A stretch of 64,000 nucleotides of DNA from Ferrovibrio sp965278975 (lineage in GTDB: Bacteria; Pseudomonadota; Alphaproteobacteria; Ferrovibrionales; Ferrovibrionaceae). The translations under genes and the position numbers were made by a program. The stretch is taken from assembly GCF_965278975.1 (NCBI RefSeq), contig NZ_OZ257126.1, positions 1,178,001 through 1,242,000 of the forward strand, read 5' to 3'. The notes beneath the pieces were generated by a model that was given only the letters and a program-made list of their open reading frames with translations, was not told the origin of the DNA and ran no database searches. Below are positions 9,181-18,081 of the stretch, piece by piece; position 1 is the stretch's first letter; each line of letters opens with the position of its first letter.

Positions 9181-10107
9181 TCAGGCGCCAAGCACGAGGC
9201 GATAGGCCCGGCCCGGCTCTTCCCGGCCCTGTTCCACCCGCAGCGGCGCTTCCAGGGTATCGGCGATGCTGAAGCCATGCTGGGCAGCCAGGCCGGCAAT
9301 GTATGCATCGCTCTGGCGGTAGCGGCCGCTGGGCATCAGCCGCACCGGCTCCTCGGGGGAACCGCGTTCAATGGTGGCGAGGACTTCCCCGCCGGGGGAC
9401 AGTACCCGCGCGGCCTGGGCAAAAAAACGTTCCAGGCGACCTATATAGATGAATACATCCGTAGAGAGCATGGCATCGTAAACCCGCGCCGGCACCTGCT
9501 CCAGGAACGTGTGTATTTCCATTTCCGCGAGCCGGTCATAGGCCGGGCGGCCATTATACTGGCGCTTCGCTGCCTGCTGCAGCATGGCGGGGGCGATATC
9601 GATGCCATCAATGCCGCGTGCATAGGGCCGGAATAGCGGGCCGTTCAGGCCGGTGCCGCAGCCGAGGTCCAGGATGGTGCGGCGGCCATCGGGCTGCCAG
9701 GCGCGCTTGGCCAGAGCCTGGATCATCCAGGGGCCGCGGTATTTCAGCGCCGCCAGGTGGCGGTCGAAACTGGCCGCGTGACCATCGAAAACCCAGCGCA
9801 GATAGTCGTCCGGGGCGCGTTCCGTGGTGGTGCCGGACAGCGAGTCGACCAGATGCGCGATGGCGCCGGATTGCGGCGCCAGTTCGCGCGCTAGGCGCAG
9901 GTGATGCAGCGCCTGTTCAGCCTCGCCGCGTTCCATATGGCATTGCCCGAGGCCAAGCTGCGCCCCGGCATGGCCTGCCATACCGGCGGCCTCCAGCACG
10001 GCACGATACAGCGCCATGGCCGCCTCGGTCTCGCCACCGGTCTGCAACCGCCAGGCCTCGGCCATGCGGGCCTCGATACTGCCGGAATCCGCTGCTTGCT
10101 CGCTCAT
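9181..10107 (-). CDS. TPR-containing class I SAM-dependent methyltransferase
   Basis: A 308-residue protein with short TPR-like helices in the first 110 residues (RLQTGGETEAAMALYRAVLE, GLGQCHMERGEAEQALHHL) followed by a Rossmann methyltransferase domain. SAM motif I is ILDLGCGTGLNG and a motif-II-like GIDIAPAMLQQA follows. The architecture matches the COG4976-type predicted methyltransferases; no substrate is known. The start at 10107 (MSEQAADSG) is chosen because the upstream extension of the open frame has no domain character and would approach the divergent lipoprotein gene. Confidence 0.8.
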   Translation of the reverse strand: MSEQAADSGSIEARMAEAWRLQTGGETEAAMALYRAVLEAAGMAGHAGAQLGLGQCHMERGEAEQALHHLRLARELAPQSGAIAHLVDSLSGTTTERAPDDYLRWVFDGHAASFDRHLAALKYRGPWMIQALAKRAWQPDGRRTILDLGCGTGLNGPLFRPYARGIDGIDIAPAMLQQAAKRQYNGRPAYDRLAEMEIHTFLEQVPARVYDAMLSTDVFIYIGRLERFFAQAARVLSPGGEVLATIERGSPEEPVRLMPSGRYRQSDAYIAGLAAQHGFSIADTLEAPLRVEQGREEPGRAYRLVLGA

Positions 10108-10333
10108 GATGAAGGCGGTTGTGGCCCAGCAGGGCCGCCTCTTGCAAGCCCCGGCAGAGTGGCCGGACCGGAACCAGCCAATTTTGCACCCGCCGATTTT
10201 ACTGGCCGCCAATTTTGCGGCTGGGGAGATTGGCGCCGGTAAGGCCGGTATGCTAGTGAAACTGTCTACTAATCTGATGGGCTCCGATGACGCCCCCGGA
10301 AGCCCGGGAGCGCCCCGCGGGAGGATCGCGTTC

Positions 10334-10906
10334 ATGACCTGGTATCGCCTGTTTTCCCTGCCTAAGCCGCGGGCCACGCTGCTCGCCCTGGGCCTGACGC
10401 TGGGCCTGACCCTGGGCCTTGCGGCCTGCGGCGGCAGCGGCGATTACGCGCCCTACCCGGAAAAAGGCCCGGACGGCACCGTGAACCCGAACCCGACCGG
10501 CGAGCGCCAGACGATTTTCGGCTCCGGCGGCCTGTTCTCGTCCGGCGGCAAGAAGCCCGAGGAAGGCGGCGGCGGCAGCGGTATCGGCGTCAACAGCTTC
10601 CTGTGGCGCGCTTCGCTCGACACCATCTCCTTCATGCCGCTGGCCTCTGCCGATCCGTTCGGCGGCGTGATCATCACCGACTGGTATGCCGCGCCGCAGA
10701 CGCCGAACGAACGCTTCAAGGTGACGATCTACATCCTGGACCGCGCGCTGCGCGCCGATGGCATCCGCGTCAGCGTGTTCCGCCAGGTGCGCCAGGGCGA
10801 GAACTGGTCTGACCAGGCCACCGCATCGGAAACCAATGTGAGCATGGAAAACGCCATCCTGCAGCGCGCCCGCGAACTGCGCGTGGATGCCGAAGCCCGG
10901 CGCTGA
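10334..10906 (+). CDS. DUF3576 family lipoprotein
   Basis: A 190-residue predicted lipoprotein: the signal segment ends in the lipobox LAAC with Cys32 as lipidation site, followed by a Gly/Pro-rich linker and a C-terminal domain (VNSFLWRASLDTISFMPL, DPFGGVIITDWY). GGAGG stands 9 bases before the ATG. This family is typically found just upstream of leuS in alphaproteobacteria, as here, 49 bases before it. LptE is encoded after leuS, so an envelope-assembly role is plausible, but the function is not established. Confidence 0.85.
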   Translation: MTWYRLFSLPKPRATLLALGLTLGLTLGLAACGGSGDYAPYPEKGPDGTVNPNPTGERQTIFGSGGLFSSGGKKPEEGGGGSGIGVNSFLWRASLDTISFMPLASADPFGGVIITDWYAAPQTPNERFKVTIYILDRALRADGIRVSVFRQVRQGENWSDQATASETNVSMENAILQRARELRVDAEARR

Positions 10907-10955
10907 CGCGCCACTCGCGTGTGATACTTAATCTTCTGACAGACGGTTTTGAGTG

Positions 10956-13517
10956 ATGTCGCGCTACAACGCCAAGGTGGTGGAAACCAAGTGGCAGCAG
11001 GAATGGGATGCCCGAGGCTCCTTCCGCGCCCAGGCTGATCGTTCCCGCCCGAAATACTATGTGCTGGAGATGTTTCCCTATCCATCGGGACGCATCCATA
11101 TGGGCCATGTGCGCAACTACACGCTGGGCGATGTGGTGGCGCGCTACAAGCGTGCGCGTGGCTTCAACGTGCTGCATCCGATGGGCTGGGACGCCTTCGG
11201 CCTGCCGGCGGAAAACGCCGCGCAGGAAAAGAAGGTGCATCCGGCCGCCTGGACCTACGACAACATCGCCAACATGCGCGCCGAACTGAAGCGCATGGGC
11301 CTGTCGCTGGATTGGGATTGCGAACTCGCCACCTGCCATCCCGGCTATTACCAGCACCAGCAGAAACTGTTCCTCGACCTCTACAAGGCCGGCCTCGCCT
11401 ATCGCAAGGAAAGTTTCGTCAACTGGGATCCGGTGGATCACACGGTGCTCGCCAACGAGCAGGTGATCGATGGCCGCGGCTGGCGCTCTGGCGCCATTGT
11501 CGAGCGCCGCAAGCTGTCCCAATGGTTCTTCAAGATCACCGAATATGCCGACGACCTGCTGGCGGCGTTGCAGACGCTGGACCGCTGGCCCGAGCGCGTG
11601 CGCGTGATGCAGCAGAACTGGATCGGCAAATCGGAAGGTGCGCGTTTCTCCTTCGCGCTGGCCGGCCGAGCCGACAAGATCGACGTCTACTCAACGCGCC
11701 CCGACACGTTGTTCGGCGCCAGCTTTGTCGCCATCTCGGCGGATCATCCGCTGGCGGCGGAAGCGGCCGCGAACGATCCGGCTCTCGCCGCCTTCATCGA
11801 GGAATGCCGCCAGACCGGCACGGCGGAAGCCGAGCTTGAGAAGGCCGAGAAGAAGGGCCACCGCACGCCGCTGGAAGCCGTGCATCCGTTCGATCCGAAT
11901 TGGCGCCTGCCGGTCTATGTGGCCAATTTCGTGCTGATGGAATATGGCACCGGCGCCGTGTTCGGCTGCCCGGCGCATGACCAGCGCGATCTCGATTTCG
12001 CCCGCAAATATGCCTTGCCGGTGAAGGCCGTGGTGGCGCCGAAAGGTAAGACTGCGCAGGAGATCGGCACCGAAGCCTATACCGACACCGATAACACGGT
12101 GGCGATCAATTCCGGCTTCCTGGATGGCCTGGGGGTTGCGGAAGCCAAGCGCGCCGCGATTGCCAGGCTGGAAGAATTGAAAGCCGGCGAAGGCACCGTC
12201 ACCTACCGCCTGCGCGACTGGGGCGTGAGCCGCCAGCGTTACTGGGGTTGCCCGATCCCGATGATCCATTGCGATGCCTGCGGCGTGGTGCCGGTGCCGG
12301 CGGAGCAGCTTCCCGTGGTGCTGCCCGACGATGTCACCTTCGACACGCCCGGCAATCCGCTGGATCATCATCCGACCTGGAAGCATGTGAACTGCCCGAG
12401 CTGCGGCAAGCCGGCGCGGCGCGAGACCGATACCTGCGACACCTTCGTCGACAGTTCGTGGTATTTCGCCCGCTTCTGCTCGGCCCGCGACGATCAGCCG
12501 ATGAACCGCGACGCGGTGGATTACTGGCTGCCGGTGGACCAGTATATCGGCGGCATCGAGCATGCCATCCTGCATCTGCTCTATTCCCGCTTCTTCACCC
12601 GGGCGCTGCGCGATACCGGGCATCTCAAGGTCGCAGAACCCTTCGAGGGCCTGTTCACCCAGGGCATGGTGTGCCACGAGACCTACCGCGATGCCGCCGG
12701 CGCCTGGCTGTTCCCGACCGATGTGAAGAAGGACGGCGAGAGCTTCGTGCATGTGCAGACCGGCGCGCCGGTGACGGTCGGCCGTGTCGAGAAGATGTCG
12801 AAGTCGAAGAAGAACGTGATCGACCCCGGCCTGATCATCGAGACCTACGGCGCTGATACCGCGCGCTGGTTCATGCTCTCCGACAGCCCGCCGGAACGCG
12901 ATCTGGAATGGACCGAGGCCGGTGCCGAAGGCGCCTGGCGCTTCACCCAGCGGCTCTACCGCCTGGTGGCCGAGCCGAAGGCGGCGATTGCCGCCGCCGG
13001 CACGCCGGCCCCCGCCGAGTGGAGCGCGGAGGCGCTTGAGTTGCGCCGCGCTCTGCACAAGACCATTGCCGCGCTGACCCAGGACCTGGAGCAGTTCCAC
13101 TACAACAAGGCCGTGGCCCGCGTGCATGAATTCGTCAACACGCTGGAGGCGCACCGCGCTGCCGATGCGGCTTCCGCCGCCGCGCGCCGCGAGGCGCTGG
13201 AGGCGCTGTGCTGCCTGATCGCGCCGATGGTGCCGCATCTGGCCGAGGAAATCTGGCAGGGCCTAGGCAACGCCGGCCTGGTGGTTGATCAGGCCTGGCC
13301 CATTGCCGATGCCGCCCTGGCGCGCGATGAAACCGTGACCATCGCGGTGCAGGTTTCCGGCAAGCTGCGCGCCACGCTGGAAGTGGACCGCGACATGGAC
13401 AAGGCGGCGCTGGAGCAGCTGGCGCTGGCCAACGACAATGTGCAGCGCGCGCTGGAAGGCAAGCCGGTGCGCAAGATCATCGTGGTGCCGAACCGGATCG
13501 TGAATGTGGTGGTCTAG
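10956..13517 (+). CDS. leuS: Leucyl-tRNA synthetase
   Basis: LeuS charges tRNA-Leu. The product is 853 residues from the ATG at 10956; an in-frame GTG lies directly before it. Motifs in order: the HIGH-type PYPSGRIHMGH near residue 42, the CP1 editing domain (YSTRPDTLFGASFVAI, with EYGTGAVFGCPAHDQRD), two cysteine pairs near residue 440-485 (CDACG, CPSCG), and KMSKSKKNV near residue 610. Size matches bacterial LeuRS. Its last 14 bases overlap the start of lptE, so leuS, lptE and holA form a tight operon. Confidence 0.98.
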   Translation: MSRYNAKVVETKWQQEWDARGSFRAQADRSRPKYYVLEMFPYPSGRIHMGHVRNYTLGDVVARYKRARGFNVLHPMGWDAFGLPAENAAQEKKVHPAAWTYDNIANMRAELKRMGLSLDWDCELATCHPGYYQHQQKLFLDLYKAGLAYRKESFVNWDPVDHTVLANEQVIDGRGWRSGAIVERRKLSQWFFKITEYADDLLAALQTLDRWPERVRVMQQNWIGKSEGARFSFALAGRADKIDVYSTRPDTLFGASFVAISADHPLAAEAAANDPALAAFIEECRQTGTAEAELEKAEKKGHRTPLEAVHPFDPNWRLPVYVANFVLMEYGTGAVFGCPAHDQRDLDFARKYALPVKAVVAPKGKTAQEIGTEAYTDTDNTVAINSGFLDGLGVAEAKRAAIARLEELKAGEGTVTYRLRDWGVSRQRYWGCPIPMIHCDACGVVPVPAEQLPVVLPDDVTFDTPGNPLDHHPTWKHVNCPSCGKPARRETDTCDTFVDSSWYFARFCSARDDQPMNRDAVDYWLPVDQYIGGIEHAILHLLYSRFFTRALRDTGHLKVAEPFEGLFTQGMVCHETYRDAAGAWLFPTDVKKDGESFVHVQTGAPVTVGRVEKMSKSKKNVIDPGLIIETYGADTARWFMLSDSPPERDLEWTEAGAEGAWRFTQRLYRLVAEPKAAIAAAGTPAPAEWSAEALELRRALHKTIAALTQDLEQFHYNKAVARVHEFVNTLEAHRAADAASAAARREALEALCCLIAPMVPHLAEEIWQGLGNAGLVVDQAWPIADAALARDETVTIAVQVSGKLRATLEVDRDMDKAALEQLALANDNVQRALEGKPVRKIIVVPNRIVNVVV

Positions 13518-14040
13518 GCGGATATTCCTCGCCCTCATGCTCCTGGCGCTGGCGCCGGGCCTGGCTGGCTGCGGCTTCAAGCCGCTCTATGGCCGCCAGG
13601 ATGGCGATGTGACGGTGCAGGAATTCTCCCAGATCGTCTTTGGCCAGCCGGAAGACCGGGTGACGCAGCAGGTGCGCAACCATCTGCTAGACATGGTGAC
13701 GCCGCTGGGCGTGCCGCAGCAGCCGCTCTACCGCCTGGAACTGAAAGTCACCGAGACAGTATCGAGCGTGCTGGTGACGCGCACCGATGAAGTGACGCGC
13801 AACAATCTCAACCTGCAAACGCTGTACCGCCTGCTCGATTACCGCACCGGCACGGTGCTGTATCAGGGCCAGGTGAGCAGCCTGGTTTCCTACAACCTGG
13901 TGCGCGCCGATTATGCCAACCTGGTGAGCGAGCGCGATGCACGCAGCCGCGCCGCGCGCGATAATGCCGAGCAGCTGCGCATCGTGCTCGGCAATTATTT
14001 CAGCCGCCGCCAGAAGCAGGCGCAGCAGCAACCAGGCTGA
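13504..14040 (+). CDS. lptE: LPS-assembly lipoprotein LptE
   Basis: LptE is the outer-membrane lipoprotein plug of the LptD/E translocon that inserts lipopolysaccharide. The 178-residue product has a signal peptide ending in the lipobox LAGC (Cys23) followed by GFKPLYG, the hallmark of the family. The rest (VTRTDEVTRNNLNLQTLYRLLDYRTGTVLYQG) matches the conserved LptE beta-sheet region. The ATG at 13504 overlaps the end of leuS in another frame, a position common in alphaproteobacteria. holA follows after 4 bases. Confidence 0.93.
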   Translation: MWWSRRIFLALMLLALAPGLAGCGFKPLYGRQDGDVTVQEFSQIVFGQPEDRVTQQVRNHLLDMVTPLGVPQQPLYRLELKVTETVSSVLVTRTDEVTRNNLNLQTLYRLLDYRTGTVLYQGQVSSLVSYNLVRADYANLVSERDARSRAARDNAEQLRIVLGNYFSRRQKQAQQQPG

Positions 14041-14044
14041 CGCC

Positions 14045-15070
14045 ATGAAATTGAAGCCGGGCGAGGTTGAAGGCTTCCTGCGCAAACCACCGGCGGCCCT
14101 GCGTGCCGCCCTGTTTTTCGGCCCCGATACCGGCCTGGTGCATGAACGTGCCAAGGCGCTGGCGCAGACCGTGGTGCCCGATCTCTCCGATGCTTTCCGT
14201 GTTGCCAATATCACCGCGCAGCAGCTGGGCGAGGATCCGGCTCGGCTGGCCGACGAGGCCGCCGCGCTGTCCCTCATGGGTGGCCGCCGCGTGGTGCTGA
14301 TCAGCGGTGTTGGCGACAAGCTGGCCAAGCTGTTCGCCGATTTCCTCAGCGATCCGCCGGGCGACGCCCTGGTGGTGGTGGAGGCTGGTGAACTGGCGGG
14401 GCGTTCATCCCTGCGCACCGCCTTCGAGACGGCACCGACCGCCGCCGCCATCGCCTGCTATGCCGATGATGCCAATGCACTGCTCGGTGTCATCCGTTCG
14501 ATGTTGCAGGAAGCGGGCAAACGCGTCGACGACGACGCGCTGGAATACCTGCGCGACAATCTCGGCAGCGACCGCATGGTGACGCGCGGCGAGATCAACA
14601 AGCTGCTGCTCTACAAGGGCGACGAAGCCGGGCCGATCACCCTGGAAGATGCCGAGGCCTGTATCGGCGATTCCTCCGCCGGCAATCTCGACGATGCCGC
14701 CTTCGCGGCCTTCGGTGGCGACATCCCGGCCCTGGCGGAAGCCCTGGCGCAGAGCGAGATGGCAGGCGAGTCGCCGGTCGCCATCCTGCGCGTGACGCAG
14801 AAACATGCCCAGCGCCTGCATCTGGGCCTGAGCCGCATGGGTAATGGTGGCGGCGATCCAAAATTCCTCGCCAAGACGCTCGGTGTGTTCTGGAAACGCG
14901 AGGATGCCTTCGTGCGGCAGCTGCGGCTGTGGTCGCCGGAACGGCTGATGCGCGCGCTGGAAATCCTCACCGATGCCGAATTGCAGGCTAAGAGCACTGG
15001 CATCCCTTCGGAAGCCGTGACCGGCGACGCCCTGCTGCGCATCGCCAGGGCCGCGCGCGTCGCGCGGTAA
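14045..15070 (+). CDS. holA: DNA polymerase III subunit delta
   Basis: HolA is the delta subunit of the clamp loader; it opens the beta clamp. The 341-residue protein starts MKLKPGEVEGFL and follows the usual alphaproteobacterial pattern: FFGPDTGLVHERAKAL near residue 25, RRVVLISGVGDKL near 80, and a helical C-terminal collar domain (KFLAKTLGVFWKREDAFVRQLRLW). The ATG at 14045 is chosen over an earlier in-frame start inside lptE. GC-rich inverted sequence around the stop (CGCGCGTCGCGCGG, repeated about 60 bases later) may end the operon transcript. Confidence 0.93.
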   Translation: MKLKPGEVEGFLRKPPAALRAALFFGPDTGLVHERAKALAQTVVPDLSDAFRVANITAQQLGEDPARLADEAAALSLMGGRRVVLISGVGDKLAKLFADFLSDPPGDALVVVEAGELAGRSSLRTAFETAPTAAAIACYADDANALLGVIRSMLQEAGKRVDDDALEYLRDNLGSDRMVTRGEINKLLLYKGDEAGPITLEDAEACIGDSSAGNLDDAAFAAFGGDIPALAEALAQSEMAGESPVAILRVTQKHAQRLHLGLSRMGNGGGDPKFLAKTLGVFWKREDAFVRQLRLWSPERLMRALEILTDAELQAKSTGIPSEAVTGDALLRIARAARVAR

Positions 15071-15150
15071 GAAGCCGCGCCGCACGAGTGGCGCGGTAAC
15101 TCTCAGGCCAGAACCGCGCGCGTCGCGCGGTGAGGACCAGCCCTTAACCT

Positions 15151-15269
15151 TGTCATACCCGCGAAAGCGGGTATCCCATTTTGTTAATGCAATGGGGCCC
15201 TCTGTAAGCGCGCGAACGCCAAAGGCGTTCGTGGGCGCACAGGCCCGAAGGGCTGGCGCGAGGGTGACG
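15151..15269 (+). repeat. Palindromic intergenic repeat, family B, long form, copy 1
   Basis: The element opens TGTCATACCCGCGAAAGCGG and closes GGCGCGAGGGTGACG. Between the arms sits an insert of about 45 bases containing CGAACGCCAAAGGCGTTCG and GGCCCGAAGGGC hairpins. The same sequence lies inverted at 23162-23282; a short form without the insert lies at 20428-20502. A right-half fragment (GCCTTCGCGGGCATGACGG) follows at about 15289-15307. Confidence 0.85.
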
Positions 15270-15315
15270 AAAACAACAGATAGATGCTCGCCTTCGCGGG
15301 CATGACGGAGAAGGG

Positions 15316-17970
15316 TTACGACAGCTTCCCCTTCAGCTCGAACAGCAGGTCGAGGGCCTGGCGCGGACTGAGTGAATCGAGATCGGCAACCTTCAGCGCC
15401 GCCTCGACTTCCGACTCCTTCGCCGCCACCGGCGCCGGACGCGCCAGATTGAACAGCGGCAGGTCATCGGCGAGTTTGCGCGCCGCCGCCGCACCGCCGC
15501 CCTCCTGCGCTTCGAGATGCTGCAACACCTCGGAGGCGCGACCGAGCACCGCCTGCGGCAGGCCAGCGAGTTTCGCCACCTGGATGCCATAGGAACGGTC
15601 GGCGGCACCAGCGCCGACTTCATGCAGGAAGACCAGGTCGCCCTGCCATTCCTTCACTTTGAGGGTATGATTCTCAAGCTGCGGCAGCTTGCCGGCGAGC
15701 TGCGTCAGTTCGTGGTAATGCGTCGCGAACAGGCCGCGGCAGCGGCTTTTCTCATGCAGGTATTCCACCACCGCCCAGGCAATCGAGAGGCCGTCAAACG
15801 TGGCCGTGCCGCGCCCGATTTCATCCAGGATCACCAGGGCGCGCGGCCCTGATTGATGCAGGATGGCGGCGGTCTCCACCATCTCGACCATGAAAGTACT
15901 GCGTCCGCGCGCCAGATCATCAGCGGCACCGACGCGGCTGAACAGCCGGTCCACGATGCCGATGCGCGCTTTTGCTGCCGGCACGAAGCTGCCCATCTGC
16001 GCCAGAATGGCGATCAGTGCGTTCTGGCGCAGGAAGGTGCTTTTACCCGCCATGTTCGGGCCGGTGAGCAGCCACAGGCGATGACCGTCGGAGAGGTCGC
16101 AATCATTGGCAACAAAACGCTCGCCCTCGCCACGGCGGCTTAGCGCCATCTCCACCACCGGATGCCGCCCGGCCTCGATATGGAAATCCAGGCTGTCATC
16201 GACCACGGCACGCACCCAGCGCTGGCGCATGCTGAGTTCGGCCAGGGCAGCCGTCATGTCCAGGGCAGCCAAAGCCTCGGCGGCCTGGCTGATCGCCATG
16301 GCATCGCCCAGGCTGCGCTGCACCAGGCCGTCGAATACCTCCAGCTCCAGCGCCAGTGCGCGGTCTGCCGCCTGCGAGATGCGGCTTTCCAGTTCGCCGA
16401 GTTCCGGCGTGCTGTAACGCACCGCGTTTGCCATGGTCTGGCGGTGGATGAAATGCTGCCCCATCTTGTCGGCATAGCGCGGCGTGATCTCGATGTAATA
16501 GCCGAGCACGTTGTTATGCCGGATCTTCAGGCCGGCAATGCCGGTCTCGCTGGCATAGCGATCCTGCAAGGCTGCGATATGGCGGCGGCTTTCATCGCGC
16601 AACAGGCGCAGTTCATCCAGATCGGCGCGATGCCCGGCGGCAACGAAGCCGCCATCGCGCGCCTGCATCGGCAATTCCGGCCCCAAAGCCTCGGTCAATA
16701 CTTGCACCAGGGCGGCATGATGGCCAAGGGCTTCCGCCAATCCACCCAGTTCCGGCGGCAGTGCCGCTTCGGCGCGCAGGCGGCGCTGCATCGCACCGGC
16801 CTGATCCAAGCCATCGCGCAAGGCAGCCAGATCGCGCGGGCCGCCACGGCCCAGCGAGAGCCGTGAGAGCGCGCGCGCCAGATCGGGCACCTTGCGCAAG
16901 GCGGCCCGCAAATCCTCGCGCAGCCGCTCGCCTTCCAGCAGATAGCCGGTGGCATCGAGGCGCCGGTTGATGGCGGCCGCATCGGTGAGCGGTGCCTGCA
17001 ATCGCAGCGCCAGCAGCCGCGCACCGGCGCCGGTCAGGGTCTCATCAATGGTGGCGAGCAGCGAACCATCGCGATTGCCTGAGAGGGTTTCGACCAGTTC
17101 GAGGTTGCGCCGCGTCGCGGCATCGATCGCCATCAGGCTGGCCATCGACTGGCGGGCCGGCGGACGCAGGGCCGGCAGCTTGCCGCGCTGGGTCAGTTCG
17201 ACATAATCCAGCAGCGCGCCGGCAGCGGCACATTCCGCGCGTGCGAAGGAACCGAAGGCATCCAATGCTGCAACGCCGAAGGCGGCCTTGAGACGGCGCT
17301 CGCCGGCACCGGAATCGAAGCGCGCGGCTGGCAGCGGCGTCAGGGCCGCTTCCATGCCATCCAGGGCGGCACGCAGGGCAGGCCGCCCGAGCAGCGTATC
17401 GGCGAGCAGCAATTCGCGCGGCCGCAGCCGCGCCAGATCGGCGCCGAGCATCGCCGCACTGCTTTCCGCCACGCCGAATTCGCCGGTGGATATATCGAGC
17501 CAGGCAAGGCCAAGCGGGCCGCTTTCGCCGCCGCTCTGGGTCAGCGAGGCGAGGTAATTGTTGGCGCGGGCATCGAGCAGCGCGTCTTCCGTGATGGTGC
17601 CGGGCGTGACGGTGCGCACCACATCGCGCTTCACCACCGACTTGGAACCACGCTTCTTCGCTTCTGCGGGATCTTCGAGCTGTTCGCAGACCGCGACGCG
17701 GTGGCCCTGACGTATCAGACGGGAGAGGTAAGCTTCCGCCGCATGCACCGGCACGCCGCACATCGGGATATCCTGTCCCTCATGCAGCCCACGCTTGGTC
17801 AATGCGATATCCAGCGCGCGGGCAGCGGTCACCGCGTCGTCGAAGAACAACTCGTAGAAGTCACCCATGCGATAGAACAGCAGCGAGTCGGGGTTTTGCG
17901 CCTTGATGCCCAGATATTGGGCCATCAGGGGGCTGGCTGCTGGATTGTCGGACTGGTCGGGCTTACCCAT
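15316..17970 (-). CDS. mutS: DNA mismatch repair protein MutS
   Basis: MutS recognises base mismatches and small loops and recruits MutL. The 884-residue product contains the mismatch-contact motif in FYRMGDFYELFFDDA near residue 35, connector and lever domains, and the ATPase with Walker A GPNMAGKSTFLRQN and Walker B LVILDEIGRGTATFDG. Domain order and length are those of MutS1. The C-terminus (LDLLFELKGKL) resembles the MutS tetramerisation helix. It is divergent from maeB with 111 bases between starts. Confidence 0.98.
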   Translation of the reverse strand: MGKPDQSDNPAASPLMAQYLGIKAQNPDSLLFYRMGDFYELFFDDAVTAARALDIALTKRGLHEGQDIPMCGVPVHAAEAYLSRLIRQGHRVAVCEQLEDPAEAKKRGSKSVVKRDVVRTVTPGTITEDALLDARANNYLASLTQSGGESGPLGLAWLDISTGEFGVAESSAAMLGADLARLRPRELLLADTLLGRPALRAALDGMEAALTPLPAARFDSGAGERRLKAAFGVAALDAFGSFARAECAAAGALLDYVELTQRGKLPALRPPARQSMASLMAIDAATRRNLELVETLSGNRDGSLLATIDETLTGAGARLLALRLQAPLTDAAAINRRLDATGYLLEGERLREDLRAALRKVPDLARALSRLSLGRGGPRDLAALRDGLDQAGAMQRRLRAEAALPPELGGLAEALGHHAALVQVLTEALGPELPMQARDGGFVAAGHRADLDELRLLRDESRRHIAALQDRYASETGIAGLKIRHNNVLGYYIEITPRYADKMGQHFIHRQTMANAVRYSTPELGELESRISQAADRALALELEVFDGLVQRSLGDAMAISQAAEALAALDMTAALAELSMRQRWVRAVVDDSLDFHIEAGRHPVVEMALSRRGEGERFVANDCDLSDGHRLWLLTGPNMAGKSTFLRQNALIAILAQMGSFVPAAKARIGIVDRLFSRVGAADDLARGRSTFMVEMVETAAILHQSGPRALVILDEIGRGTATFDGLSIAWAVVEYLHEKSRCRGLFATHYHELTQLAGKLPQLENHTLKVKEWQGDLVFLHEVGAGAADRSYGIQVAKLAGLPQAVLGRASEVLQHLEAQEGGGAAAARKLADDLPLFNLARPAPVAAKESEVEAALKVADLDSLSPRQALDLLFELKGKLS

Positions 17971-18003
17971 CGGATCGGCGCATCATCTTTGGCGCTATGG
18001 CTC

Positions 18004-18032
18004 TTTCACGGCTGGCGGCGAGTGCCTAATAT
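18004..18032 (+). promoter_or_regulatory. Candidate promoter of maeB
   Basis: TTTCAC (18004-18009) and TAATAT (18027-18032) stand 17 bases apart, about 50 bases before the maeB start. Consensus match only. Confidence 0.4.
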
Positions 18033-18081
18033 GGCCTGTTACAGGAGCCAATTTCCAGAGTCTAGGGACGGATAAACCGGG